DNA from: Tetrapyrgos nigripes
Lineage: Eukaryota > Basidiomycota > Agaricomycetes > Agaricales > Campanellaceae
NCBI GenBank assembly: GCA_013368315.1
Contig: JAACJM010000009.1
Span: 979,758-1,043,757 of the forward strand
Reading direction: 5' to 3'
Length of the DNA stretch: 64,000 bases
Positions 24,084 to 35,681 of this stretch are shown one piece after another. The notes under the pieces were generated by a model, which was not told where the DNA came from, searched no databases, and saw only the letters and a list, made by a program, of their open reading frames with translations. A program made the translations under genes and the position numbers. Positions within the stretch are counted from its first letter, which is position 1, and every line of letters starts with the position of its first letter.

Positions 24084-24661
24084 AGACTCTTTCTACAATC
24101 TCTTAAGGCCTTCTTATCCTATATTGTACTCTCTGAGGAACAGGGGTCCCATAATCCTAACAACAGTTTCCTCAGTATTGAGGTCAAGGGTGACTCAGAT
24201 GTACAAATAGACAGAAAGGATCATGTCACCTGGTCCCAATTTCCAAACCCAACAATGTGTACAGATGAAGTTTCAATCGTAGTTCCAAGGATCCACCCGG
24301 ATGCCTACTGCATGGCTACACCAGTACTCAGTGTGTGGTAGATAGAGTGGAAGAGGAAGAGGAGGTTGCTCATAGTCAGGCAGGCTCTCAGGCAGTTTGA
24401 AGCGAATCCAAGAGAATGGGGAAGACAGAGTGAAAAGAATACATGAAAGGGAGGATGATTGTTGCTACACTGGGTTAGCAGTCTACACGAAGTAGTGTCT
24501 GCTTAGCAATTGAAACGTATTTGAATTGCAGGGAGGGAGAACAATGCTTGCAATATAGATGGGATGATGGTAAAAGACGAAAGAGGTTGAGAACAGAGAT
24601 AAACAAGATAGAGGAGAAAAAGACTCAAATAGTGAGGTGGGTGTATGGGAGTTCGTTCAAG

Positions 24662-24848
24662 TGTCAAGGTTGTCGATACATTCAAATAACCACCCAAGTC
24701 ACACAGTTTGAAGACAGATACAAAATGATTGATTGAGAGATAGAGATAGAGAAAGAGAATTGAGTAAGCTGACTATGCTCTACACTGTGTAGTACTGATA
24801 TGGAGCAGAGACAAAGTGAACGAACTAAAGGACTAGCTAGAATGTCTA
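24662..24848 (-). repeat. 5' LTR remnant of the gypsy element
   Basis: It matches 18108-18293 with few substitutions and begins with the same TGTCAAGGTTG. It is cut off at about 24848, where helicase-like sequence starts. The outer ~285 bp of the LTR and any target duplication are lost. The 24084-24661 interval is the element's untranslated leader. I could not recognize a tRNA-type primer-binding site. Confidence 0.8.
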
Positions 24849-25660
24849 TCCTTTTTCATTGGATATGTCAGAGACCACAAAGAAGCATTGTTGGGACAGT
24901 TTCTCACAAGGCACCATCCATATCATTTGTGCTACAGACACTGCAGGCATGGGATGTAGTATTCCAGATGTCAAGTACTCAGTCATATTTGGCCTGCCTG
25001 CATCTCTTTCTGTCATAATCCAACGTTGGGGGTGTTCTGGTTGCAATCGTGTAACGCCAGCAGTATGCTTATTACTTGTGCCGCCTTGGGCTTCTCGACC
25101 AGAAACACACCCAGCTATTCCAGCATTCTGTCACATGAGGAATGTTCAGGAGAACAGGGACACCAAGGCCAACAATATCAAGCGGGCCAAGCTAGAGCCA
25201 GCATTGGAGAGTTTTATTAATGTAGCAGACCAAGGTCAGTCTGCAATCATTCTGCTCTATTCCTCATAGTTTAATAAAAGCTTATGTTTTAGATGATCCA
25301 TGCTTCCATGCATTTGTTCGCAATTTCTTTCAGCCAAAGACTCGTCTTGACACTTGGCACAGCCTAACAAGTTGCTCTTTTGACAGTAAAGGCCAATGGT
25401 CTCATGTTTCCCCTTTCAAACTATCATGGACAGTCCTCGATAAATCAAAATCACCGATGTTGTTTGCATTGTAGTCCTGATGTAGTCAAGCTCTATGATG
25501 CAGCTGACGAACACGACAACAGGCTGTTCACATTTGCAGCTGACTTCCGTTTCCCACTCGCCAGTCACCCAATACCACCTCCACCTCTCTCTATGACTTC
25601 TTCTGCAGCCTTCCAACCCTTTCCTTCTGATTTTGAGCTTGACACCGGGCATTATGAGGC
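24849..25660 (+). pseudogene. RecQ-like DNA helicase fragment, middle part
   Basis: Translation gives a SF2 helicase C-lobe: HIICATDTAGMGCSIPDVKY (motifs IV-V) and SVIIQRWGCSGCNRVTP, a decayed motif VI (QxxGRxGR, both Gly-Arg pairs altered). After a likely intron near 25220-25290 it resumes with FVRNFFQPKTRLDTWHSL and continues to FTFAADFRFPL. The N-lobe is missing, cut by the gypsy LTR edge. Such stand-alone RecQ-like genes are frequent in Agaricomycete repeats. It continues at 27484. Confidence 0.75.
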
Positions 25661-26590
25661 CCCTTTAGGGCCGAGTTAACTTATGTCAACCCCAAACTCC
25701 CACCCCTTTTCGTTGCCACTCAACCGGTACAGTGGGCATCATTAATCCATGATAGGCACAAAGTGCCTACCTTAGGATAAGCTAGCATGTGGAGTGGCAA
25801 TGTATATCCTGACGAATCTGCCATGTAGGCAGATTCGGTATCCTCTGCTCCCATCCTCCATTGCGCAAGACATGTCTTTTCTCGATCCACCCTCCATGTC
25901 TCTTTAGCTCTGGATGCATTTGGGCCCCTTCGGAGTTAGTCTCCATTTCCTCCTAGCACCCTGACGCTCAGGACTCCGATTGGCGTCGAGATGCCTTTCT
26001 CTGACCTGATTTCCAGATGCGTCTTTGCCATGTATGTCACATGCCCGGCATTTCCCGATGGCGCTTCGGACCGAGCCCTCCAAAATGACTTTCCCGCTTT
26101 TCCCTGGGTTCCCTGGCACAGCCGCCACACCCCAGCACTTCGAAATGCCCATGCCAGCCAACTAGCCATGATATTTAGCGAAGACTGTACAATTATTACG
26201 TCAGACAAACACGCCTTTCTTTCCACTCCCGTATTCCGTCTCCGTGTTACTATTGCTGAAGTCAATGACTGATTGCGATTTGCGTTAGGTTCTGATCAAC
26301 ATCCACCTCCTTTACCTGGAAGAGATACAGATGAAAATTCTGAGTCCGTTGTCATCTTGCTTTGCTCCCATCTTCATTTTTTTGCTCTACCTCTTCCCGT
26401 TTCTGTGATATTTCTCTCTGTGTTTGCTTGGACTCCTTTTGAATGTGGCTGGCAAGTGCATCAAAGTTCTTGCTACTGACTACCCTTCAACACTTTGCTA
26501 TTTTTTTGTTCCTTTGCTGCCTGCATTGGTTTTCACTCCCGTCTCTTTCCTTCCCTGTTTATTGAATTTCCCCTGCATTTCAGTACTATT

Positions 26591-26802
26591 TGCACACCTG
26601 CATGTCAGTAGGTACAATCTGTCAAGGAATACAAGATCATAAGTTGAATAATGCCACTACTCAATGCACACCTGCATGTCAGTACAATCTGTCAAGGAAT
26701 ACAAGGTCATAGATTGAATAATACTGCTACTCAATGCACACTTGCATGTCAATCTGTCAAGGAATACAAGATCATAGATTGAATAATGCCACTACTCAAC
26801 AG
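26591..26802. repeat. Three tandem units of about 70 bp
   Basis: Units start at about 26591, 26666 and 26737, each with CACACCTGCATGTCA, then CTGTCAAGGAATACAAG, then TTGAATAATGCCACTACTCAA with small differences. The hAT MITE inserted at the end of the third unit. Confidence 0.8.
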
Positions 26803-27438
26803 TAGTGATGTGCGGGCCTGGGCTTGGCCTGAAGCCCGGGGCTCGGGCCTGGCTTTGGAGGGCTCAGGCCTGATAATATGGAGGCCCGAGCCTTGAGCCC
26901 AAGCCCGATGCAGGCCTGAGCCAGGGCTTTTTGGAGAATTTTTTCGGGATATTCCGAGGTCATCTTTGACTTACTATATACACACAAAGAGGTTACTCTG
27001 GATACTCGGGACCATCTCTGACTATTGGAGACCTCCGATGGGAAAATGGCATGGAAGGGATGCCAACGTAGAGCTGCATCGTAGTTCAGTCTGCAAAAGC
27101 TTTAGCCAAATATATACAAACACCCCTATCCTCCTACCCCACCATATATTAACATTACTAGCATGATCAAGACATATAAGTAATGTAGTATTTCACTCTG
27201 TCAAGATGAAGACACTCTGCACCAATCTTGAAAGTGAAAACTTGTCGCTGACTGCACCATTTCCCAAAATGGAAATAGCGCTGCACAGGCCAGGGCCGGC
27301 CCTGGCCTGAGGGCTTGCAAAATCTCAAGCCCGGGCCCTCAGGCCCTGCAAGCCCTGTGTCGGGCCTGGCTTGGCTTGGGCTTTTTGGGGCCTGGTTTGG
27401 GCTGGCTTAGGGCTTAGGCCCGAGCCCACACATCACTA
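26803..27438. mobile_element. Non-autonomous hAT-type element, 636 bp, same family as 1064-1766
   Basis: The termini TAGTGATGTGCGGGCC.. and ..CACACATCACTA match the first element's ends. A perfect 8-bp target duplication, CTCAACAG, flanks it at 26795-26802 and 27439-27446. Subterminal GGGCCTGGGC/GGCCCGAGCC motifs are dense. Interior sequence differs greatly from the first copy, as is usual for MITEs sharing only ends. Confidence 0.88.
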
Positions 27439-27483
27439 CTCAACAGAAAGGGGGCCTTGTATCTTGCCATGTGAAACAGTGGC

Positions 27484-28344
27484 ACCTTTCCCCAGTAAAG
27501 ATATCTTGCGCAGCACACTCCTGTCCTGGAGAGAGGAACGGTATTGTGCTTGGAACAATCCATTCGTTAGCAGTGCATTGATTTTCCCCCCAAAACAGCT
27601 GGAGGAGCTGGTGAAGAAGTCAGAGAAGCTGCTCAAGTTTCCTGACATGACACCAGATCTCATTCTATTCACCGTCCAATGGGATATTGCCTCCAAAGCT
27701 GACCTTGCCAGTCTTGTTCCAGTATTGGATACATGGCGGCATAGTATTCCAAGACCAACTCCTACCACACCTCAATCGCAGCGGTGTCACCTAAGAAATC
27801 CCGGAATTCTCAGCAGTCTCCAGTCACTCCGACAAAGTTTGTGATGACTAGACGCCAGGATGAATCGACGCCAATCTTATCGCTTTCCCGACTTGGAAAT
27901 GTAACACCAAGTCCCAGTCCCATGATTCGGCTGCCTTCTTTGCTTTCTCGCCGCAAAGAAAATGTCCACACTGGCAAGACCCCATTACCAGCATCACGTC
28001 ACACTGCCGCCGCCTCAACTATTTCTTCACGTGCAAAGACACGCACTCCCTCCAAGCCGCAGGCACCCTCAAATCGTCGTCCTATGCACCCAGTCGCCAC
28101 TCAGAATGTCTTACCTCCACCAGCAATACCAGCACCTTTGACCATTAATCTATTTACATCATCTTCACCATACTACCAAGACCATACCTTTACATTATTA
28201 ACTAATACCTCCATTCCACCAGCTACTCCTACTTCCAAACAACCTCATAATTCTACTGCTATCACTCCTGCTAGTGCCCTAAAGTATTACCGTCCACATG
28301 TACATCAAGGTGTAAGTAAAACACAAAATAAAATGTACAAGTAG
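27484..28344 (+). pseudogene. RecQ-like helicase fragment, C-terminal part
   Basis: SKDILRSTLLSWREERY resumes the helicase and is followed by FPPKQLEELVKKSEKLL and PDLILFTVQWDIASKADL. A frame change near 27787 leads into a basic Ser/Thr/Pro-rich tail (MSPKKSRNSQQS.., to 28344) ending in a stop. Together with 24849-25660 it gives the C-terminal half of one gene interrupted by the 25661-27483 insertion. Confidence 0.7.
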
Positions 28345-28924
28345 AATTTTTAATTTTTATTCCTTGGAGCCCTGCTCGCTGAAACTTGATCTTATATCTG
28401 CCTGTAATTCCCCTGAAATGCTTCTCCCAGCTGGAATTCTTTGTCGCAGCGTTGTACTCTTGTCGTCGAGGATTTCGGGGAAGACAGGCTGTACTGTCAC
28501 ACTGTGTGACATCTGTGACAACATGCCACGTCTCTTAACCACTTTTCCTCCTCTACTACTAGTATTGCTACCACATCATCTGGAGGTGGCAAATACCATT
28601 CTAGATCATCCATATACACCTTAAGTATATGTTGACCAGCCCGTTTTCTGTATATAGTCTTCTAGCAAATATGGCAGCCTCAGGAAGTCTCTGTCCCAGT
28701 TTTGCTTGTGACTACACATAGCTGGACAATATGTATTGTAAAATAGTATCTATCCCTAATTTGGCGTACGCAGTCCAATAGAGTATCTTCTAAGCTACAT
28801 TTTTGTCTCTTATAGTATATGATTTCATGAAGAATTGAAGGAGCTGAGAAGCCCCCAATGAGCCCTATCATTTGAACCACTTTGAGGCAAGCCCCTTCTA
28901 GCGAAGGCCGGAACTTCGCGGGGC
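28345..28924. other. No gene; imperfect palindrome at about 28886-28923
   Basis: No coding frame is supported. Directly before the FG-repeat fragment, AAGCCCC.. and ..GGGGCTT form an imperfect inverted repeat with a TTCT/CGAAG-rich interior. It may mark the breakpoint that removed the 5' end of the nucleoporin gene. Confidence 0.4.
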
Positions 28925-30472
28925 TTGTTCCGAACCTATAATATACCCGCTGCTGCCTCTTCTACCTCTACCCCTGCCTCAACATCCGTTTTTGGTCAAC
29001 CATCAACTACAGCAACGAGTGCGTTTGGAGGTGGAGGTGGAGGGGGGACGACGTCAGTGTTCGGTCAACCATCCAACCCAACCAACCCAACCTCGGTCTT
29101 CGGTCAACCCTCCAACCCAACAAACTCAACGTCAGTATTTGGCCAGCCCTCTAACTCAAACCCAAATCCAACAAGTGCATTCGGTAGCACTGGTGCTACT
29201 ACCACAACGAGCAATGTATTCGGTAAACCATCCTTCGGTCAACCCGCTTTCGGGCAGACTGGGTTCGGGGGTACTCCGACCACTTCCACCAATACCAACA
29301 ACACAACTACACCTACACCTACAACTGCGTTTGGTACCCCATCTGCGACCTCGAAATCGGCATTTGGTACCCCCTCTACTGCCTCCACGTCTGCGTTTGG
29401 CAAACCTTCATTCGGTCAACCATCCACCCTCGGGAACACGACTAATACTAGTAGCTCCTTGATCAAACCAACGACTACAGGGGCATTTGGATCTGGGTCC
29501 ACTTCTGCTTTTGGTTCTGCAGGTGCAGGGGGGACGGGGACGGGAAGTGGGGGAGGAGCGTTCTCAGCGTTTGCAGGAAAACCTTCCGTGTTTGGGGCTC
29601 CTGCTGGGACTACAGGGACGACAACGACGGGTGCAAGTGTGCTTGGACAGCCAGCGGGTGCCGGTGCAGGGAAAAGTGTTTTTGGACAGCCTGTTGGTGG
29701 TACGACGAGTGTGTTTGGGCAACCTGCCAGCGGAGGAACAACGTCGGATTTTGGACAACCTGCGTCTGGTGGGGGTAGTACAAGTGTATTCGGCCAGCCA
29801 GCAGGTAGTACTGCCACTTCCGTTTTTGGTCAACCCGCTTCCTCATTAAACTCAAACGCACCCACATCTGTCTTCGGTCAGCCCGCCACAGGCTCAGGCT
29901 CAACAACCTCCGTTTTCGGTCAACCAGCTCCAGGTTCAGCTCCTCCCCCCTTACCCTTACTACCCCTATCATCAGCCATGTCAAACTCAACCTCCACTTC
30001 TAATCCCCCTTCTGCAATCCATATGAGTGCTTCTACTTCGGGGCAAGGACCTGGTTTTGGTTCTGGGTCTGGGAATGCATTTGGGTCAGGGTCAGGGTCT
30101 GATAATGCGTTTGGGTCTACCTCTACCTCTACCGTCTCCCCCTTCGCAGCCTCCAGACCCTCAGGTTTAGGTACAGGCTTAGGTTCATCTTCCCCCTTCG
30201 CATCCACATCTTCCCCCTTTGCATCCGTACGCTCTGGCTCAACCTCATCAACCTTAGGCACGGGCCCAACCTCACCAACACAACCCTTATCCTTCCCCTC
30301 CCCAATCTACCGCTCAGGAACAACCCCCTACGACGCTCTCCTTCCACAAGGATACATGGATATGGTACCAGAGGGGGCTAAGGAGGTGTTTAAAGCGGGG
30401 AAGTTTAGTTTTGGTTTTGGTTCTAAGGGTGGGGGTGTACCGGATTGGGTTCCGCCATTGGAGATGAGCTGA
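28925..30472 (+). pseudogene. Nup42-like FG nucleoporin, 5'-truncated
   Basis: The open frame of ~515 codons has no ATG at its start. It encodes many SVFGQP and AFG repeats in Ser/Thr/Gly-rich sequence, the natively unfolded FG type that lines the nuclear pore channel. The C-terminus has YDALLPQGYMD, VFKAGKFSFGF and VPDWVPPLEM, resembling the Nup42/NLP1 tail that binds Gle1 in mRNA export. Fungal Nup42 proteins begin with a CCCH zinc finger exon; none is visible upstream to 28345. It is therefore a truncated copy, although the remaining frame is clean. A second partial copy is at 41083-41805. Confidence 0.65.
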
Positions 30473-31457
30473 GATCGGTTGAAGTGGGGAGTAGGGGGGC
30501 AGGGTTGGATTGGATTATTAGTGCTTAGTACATACAAATTGTCGTCGTTTTGTATTTTTACACTTACACGTGTCTGATCACTAGCACCAGCACCAGCTTG
30601 AAGTTTGAAGCTTCACCTGATATTCTGCGGACCTTGGTTTGCAGAATGAAGAGCACGCACGTGGAGATTTCTACTCTTCGTCCTTGACACCCACCGCCAA
30701 ATCGTCAAGCTGACTCCTAGCCGGGGGCGATGGAGCCAGGACATTACCTATGCGGCCTTCTTTCTTTGGCTTCTGTCTGTCTTTCTTCCATATGCTGTTT
30801 CTCTGCTCTGATGTTGCCTCATTGCAGTTCTTGGTTTTCTACAAAGTTCAACACCGGTGCATCGCTGGCAGGATTGCTGTTTGAAGGGAGACAATAGCAT
30901 TCGCAAAGTTTTATGTCTGTCTTTTCTGAGGTCGTTGTTTAATGTGATCTTTCAAGCCCAGTGAAAAACGACGCCGGGCACGTCCGACGATGTCTGACCG
31001 TGTCCGGAAATAATAGGGAAAACCGCTCCTGCCAGTCATTTCGGAAAGAATCAGAAAAAAGTTGGAAAATGACCATATACCAGATTTTTTCAGGAAGGTT
31101 TCTGGCCGTATCCGACCATTACTGAGAGACTCGCATAGCGGTGAAGGGAAGGGACAGACGTGAATAGTTGTACTTTGGGTGCACTAGCGGCGTTATTGCT
31201 ATTATGGGTGTTATTAGTCCAGGATTGGTCTGAAACAATTCATGCGTTGGTTTCTCCTCCGTTTCCGAGTATTAGAGAAAGACTTGATCCCAAAAGACGA
31301 CCCTCCGAACCCTTGACCGCCTTGACCTCCAGCCTGACCAGGAGGAGGATGGTCGTTCCTACATCTATCACCGAATTTGCATGTACCTCGCAGGTAGAAT
31401 TGACAGACTGCCTAGCAAGAGTTGGTCTTAGTGGAAGAGAAACAAAAACAAAAAGAA
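30473..31457. other. No supportable gene
   Basis: The 3' flank of the FG-repeat fragment is shared with the second copy to about GAAGCTTCAC (30613). A hydrophobic frame at 31160-31260 lacks an ATG and I do not call it. Otherwise nothing is seen. Confidence 0.45.
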
Positions 31458-34400
31458 ATACTCACCATACCCGCTCGTCGTCGTCGTCGTCGTCGAGCAG
31501 CAAGCCTTTCAGGCAGGCAATTCCAAACAAAGCAAGTCATTTCCACGGAAGCATCAGGGCCAAATCACTTTGTCACACTCAACACACTCTTTCTTGCGTC
31601 CACCATGTCACCGGAGAGTAGCACTGGTCCTCTGGAAATTACGATCCAACCAAGATGGAAGAAACCTCCAGCATGTGACTATTGCAGGACTCGTCGAGTT
31701 TTGTGTCATCCTCAACCAGAGGGCAGGTCTTGCCCTAGATGTCTAGAGAAGGGTGTCAAGTAAGTGTCTGTGTGAATCGCTCAGTGTCTTTTGCGGTATA
31801 TTATTGACTCTCAGGACCGTGGCTTGCAGATGTACAACTACGCCGTCGGTTCGAAAAAAACGTAGACGACAAGATGAAATTTTAGCAGCGAAGAAAGAGT
31901 AAGTTACTACCCGCGACCGTGCCAGCACCGATGAAGGCGACATTCATGCTATCGATCTGATCTCCACCGTCAGGGATGATGCAGGGACGTCTCAGGGTCA
32001 AGAACTTGCGGCGTCAAGGGCTTTGACTGTGACGACAACGTCGGCCGCACAATACGCACCGCGCATAACACACATGCTAGCGACTGGCGCAGATCTTAAC
32101 GATGTGTATATGTAGAAGGACCATCGCTTTCGCTTCAGTTTCTTCTCGTCCGCAATTACAACTTCCAAAACGTCTAATGCAGGATTTATTCAATGGTGCG
32201 CGTTTGTGTTTCATTATATGTACCGTAATTTGTAAGACGTCCTCATCAACGCATAGACTTTTTCTATACACCCTATCGCATTCATCCTATCATGCCTTTC
32301 GACAGAATACGTGCCCGTCTCGCAGGATGCGATTGGCAACCGTCTTCCCTCTCACCTCAGGAATGTGTCCTGGTTCACTGTATCTTTGCCCTCGCATCTA
32401 CGGTCTCTATTGATCCCCTTATAATCGGGCCAGAACCTTTTCCGAAAGAGTGTATCAACATTCTGTCTATCATCAACCCCGTGAAAAATGTCAAAAGCGA
32501 TCTGAGGGAAATCGGTAGACGGAGAGAGAGCGTTGGGTTGTGCCAGCAGTTGAGAGCGGAAGCACTGCGGCAGGCGCAGAATGAAGCTATCACTGTATGG
32601 GTGTCGCCCGAGAATGCGGCTAGTTGTTCTTTGTTGGATGCGTTGGTTAGTCGTGAGTGTTGAGATGTTATTAAGGTCTTGGGCCATGGGCTCAGGCCCG
32701 GGATGTCTAACCTACTAAATGATGACAGAATACGACGGCCCAAACTCATACGGTGCAGCTTTTGCATGGCAAGCCCGAAGGCTTGCCGAGTCTTGGTATC
32801 AACAGCCGCAACTTTACAACTGGATTTTTGGAACGTTAGAGTGTTCGACCAAGTGGGCAACTTGTTTGGTGGGCGACTCGGTTTGTTTGTTTCTCCTCCC
32901 TACGCTGACCTTTGGCCATTGACTCTTTAGATGCTTGACGTGCTTGAGTGTTTACATTCAGACAGATCTGCAGCTTTGTGCGTCCCTTACTTTCCTCTGT
33001 TCCTTTGTTGGCTTACTATATCCATGCTATTCTAGTTTAACCCCCGATGAACAGCTCATATGTGGACACGACCAGTTATCGTTAGAAAATTTGGCATCGT
33101 TACTGAGCCAAGGCTGTAATAGCTGGCAATTTTATGGATATTATATTTCTAGTGAGTTGCAGAGTTTGGTGTCATGTTCAACCATCGCTGAATGCGGGCC
33201 TAATATCCATGTCCTTCAGTCACCTTTCAGATTACCCGCCTCGCAAGAGAGGTATACGAACGCATCAGGGGACGTGAGTGATCCTTTCTTGTTTCGTCGA
33301 TTATAGCTATTGATTTCGGTGAACCAACCCCCCCCCCCCCCCCCCCCCTACTACATACTGATGTACTACTAAATAGCGTACACACGAGGTCGCCCTTACG
33401 ATCTTCAACTTATCAAACACTACACTGCCTCTCTCCATCTCCTGCACGACGTATACAATGCTTTACACAAACATGGTGTTCTCCTAGCTCGTCAAAACCA
33501 AAACCAGAACTTTACGATTCTCGCTATCGTCAGAATGGTCTCGATCGGATGGACGGATTTGACGTTGCATTTTTACAAAACGACGAAAGAAATGTTGGAG
33601 GAGAGCTCGGTTACAGATTTGTACTACACCGCAACGTCCGACGGGCCCTGGCATGGGCACGGGATTGATATTATAGACGGCTTGGATGGCCTCGAACGGG
33701 GAACATACAGTTACTCCTCATCACTGGCAGAGCTAGAACTGACACCAATCTTCCTTGCTGTTAGAACTCTAACATGCAAAGCTGCCATTGATCACTCTGA
33801 AATGATCGAGGATATTTACTCCATTTCGAGATTGACGCAAACGAAATTTGTAGGAGGGGATTTGAAGGGATGGGTGGAATTTGTGATAGATGTGACGGAT
33901 TCGGGGGTTATGTCTGCGAGTGAGGGGATTCAGACGCTTGAGAGGTGAGTGACCTAGGGTAACCATGCTACATAAATCGTTGTCGTTTTGTCCAGTTCTG
34001 GTTACGTTGACACCGTAACGGCATTCATCCATTGCCAAAGTCTTTCTGACTAACTAACGATTCTTCTCGTTCGTTCGTTCCTTTTTTTTCTAACAGGCTA
34101 CGAGACGGACTGAAAATTGCCGGTTTTGCATGGAGAATTGATACAGATCTTGTCGAGGTTATCGATTCTCATGTATCCGCTCTCATGGACTCCAGTTCGG
34201 CCTCTGCTCAAGACCCTGCTCATATGCATATCTTTACTCTCGATAACCCTGATTTAAATTATCATCATACGCATCTCAATCCTCATCCCGATCCAGATTC
34301 CCAGCATACGGTCCCTCAGTCTGGTTCTGCCACTCAGGCTGCTGCTCATCCCGATCTGGCCATGGGTTATGATCCTCATATTGACTCTTTTCGCAATCTC

Positions 34401-34720
34401 GAGATCAACTCAGTCTCCGGTCATATGCACGTTCCTCCTCCGCAGGCTTCTGCTGGTGTTCCTCCAGGACCAGGACCAGAGATTTCACCGTATGACCATG
34501 ACCATGACCCTTTGGTTTCAGGGTATACGTATGCTTATGCTTCAACACGTAGCTCAAATTTTTTCAAATCATGATGAGTTCTAGTGCTGATGAACTTTTA
34601 CCTCGTAATTAATATGTATGTATTTACTAGTATTTAACCATGTATCTCTGTATGTTCTCCTTCCTTCTTTCTGCCTTTCTTTTCGTCCCAACGATGTTAC
34701 TACGGTGTCAAACTCCCCCC
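31458..34720 (+). repeat. Right arm of the inverted duplication
   Basis: This is the same sequence as 8314-11545 in the opposite orientation. It begins with a lengthened TCG-triplet run (31476-31497) and contains a 21-C run at 33328-33348, where the left arm has 12 G on its plus strand. Confidence 0.9.
31605..34574 (+). pseudogene. Zn2Cys6 transcription factor, second copy with frameshift
   Basis: The start codon, zinc cluster exon (ACDYCRTRRVLC..CPRC) and exon order match the left-arm copy. In the third coding exon the text GTGTATATGTAGAAGG replaces GTGTATAGAAGG, a 4-nt insertion creating a TAG at 32113-32115 and a shift. A truncated product would keep the zinc cluster and basic linker but lose the regulatory domain, so a dominant-negative product is conceivable. 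Later exons remain recognizable and largely open. Confidence 0.8.
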
Positions 34721-34744
34721 CTATGAACCGCCGTTTAGGGAAAA

Positions 34745-35095
34745 ATTCAATGTCCGACGTTTGCACTCGATGTTCGACATTTGCACTCGATGTCCGATGT
34801 TTGCACTCAATTCAGCGGCGCACAGTGGTGCGCCATCTCAGACTCCGGCCGATATGGGTAGCCATGACTAATTGTCTTTAGGGCAAGTCTTTTAAGTGGA
34901 TATAGAGTCTATAGTGATTTTAGCTAAGATACTATAGTGGATAAGATAAGATAGATAAGATAAGATAGGACCAAAAACCCCGGGCAAGGATTTTTCTTGC
35001 CCGGTGTTTTTGGTCCTATCTATCATTAGTAATCAGAGATAAGCAAAGACCAACAACGGGCAATTTGCACTCGATGTCCGACATTTGCACTAGAC
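34745..35095. repeat. Iteron-flanked region with long hairpin
   Basis: The word TTGCACTCGATGTCCGAC recurs with small changes at about 34759, 34779 and 34800, and again at about 35070 and 35090, all in one orientation. Between the groups lies a hairpin with arms 34964-34988 and 34996-35020: 25 bp with one mismatch and a 7-nt loop. GGCGCACAGTGGTGCGCC at about 34816 is a second, short hairpin. Confidence 0.7.
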
Positions 35096-35267
35096 TTGAA
35101 TCTTTGAAATCCATGCTCTATCTGTAAGCAAACTTATCAACCTCACCGTGCTAGTGATAGCCACTCTGAGATCTGAGGGTGAACAGATAAAGAAAGCCGC
35201 ATTCAGCCAAAACCACGAACATCTGATATATTAGATTTCTGAAAGATAGAAAGAAGTGAAGAAATAG

Positions 35268-35541
35268 TACTATGTTGAATGGATATAATAGTAGTGGATT
35301 CTAGGAGTTGTTCAAAAAGCACTAGTATTATGGTAGTGTAAGATAATGAAAGACCATGGAAAAGAGGTTCAGAATGAGGGCAAAGGATTGCGACAAGCAA
35401 AGCTGTAAGTAGTACTACATTAAGTGGATATAATTATAATAGTAGTGGATTCTATGAGCTGGGCAAAAAGCACTAGTACTATAGAGGTGTAAGACAGTGA
35501 AAGACTGTGTAAAAGAGGTTCAGAACGAGGGCAAAGGATTG
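35268..35541. repeat. Two-unit tandem duplication, ~125 bp
   Basis: Units at 35268-35390 and 35413-35541 share GTGGATTCTA-GAG, CAAAAAGCACTAGTA and AAAGAGGTTCAGAA-GAGGG, ending with GCAAAGGATTG. No gene is associated. Confidence 0.8.
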
Positions 35542-35681
35542 GTAAGTAGGTATAAAGAATGGAAATAGTCACTATCATTAAATGAGAGACTAAAATATGA
35601 TCAAAGACGTGTAAAGTTCAAGACTGTATGATGATACCAATAGTAACTGAGAGGATGATTTGAAAAGCTCACTGCTAATGC

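Larger units (their letters stand above)
25661..27483. mobile_element. Insertion splitting the helicase, ends shared with 40076-40503
   Basis: The left end TATGAGGCCCCTTTAGGG..GTTAACTTATG and the right end near 27462-27483 (TGTGAAACAGTGGCACCTTTC) both recur, in reverse order and complement, at 40076-40503. The interior is longer here and holds three tandem units (26591-26802) and a nested hAT MITE. The superfamily is unclear: no clear terminal inverted repeat, and target duplication not resolved. Confidence 0.5.

Noticed and set aside
27436..27768. Minus-strand frame ending in a GKGATVSHG-like stretch
   Set aside because: It is antisense to the helicase fragment; the similar stretch at 40076 is the shared insertion end, not a protein.
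29416..30347. Long Pro/Val-rich and other minus-strand frames
   Set aside because: Shadows of the FG-repeat coding strand.
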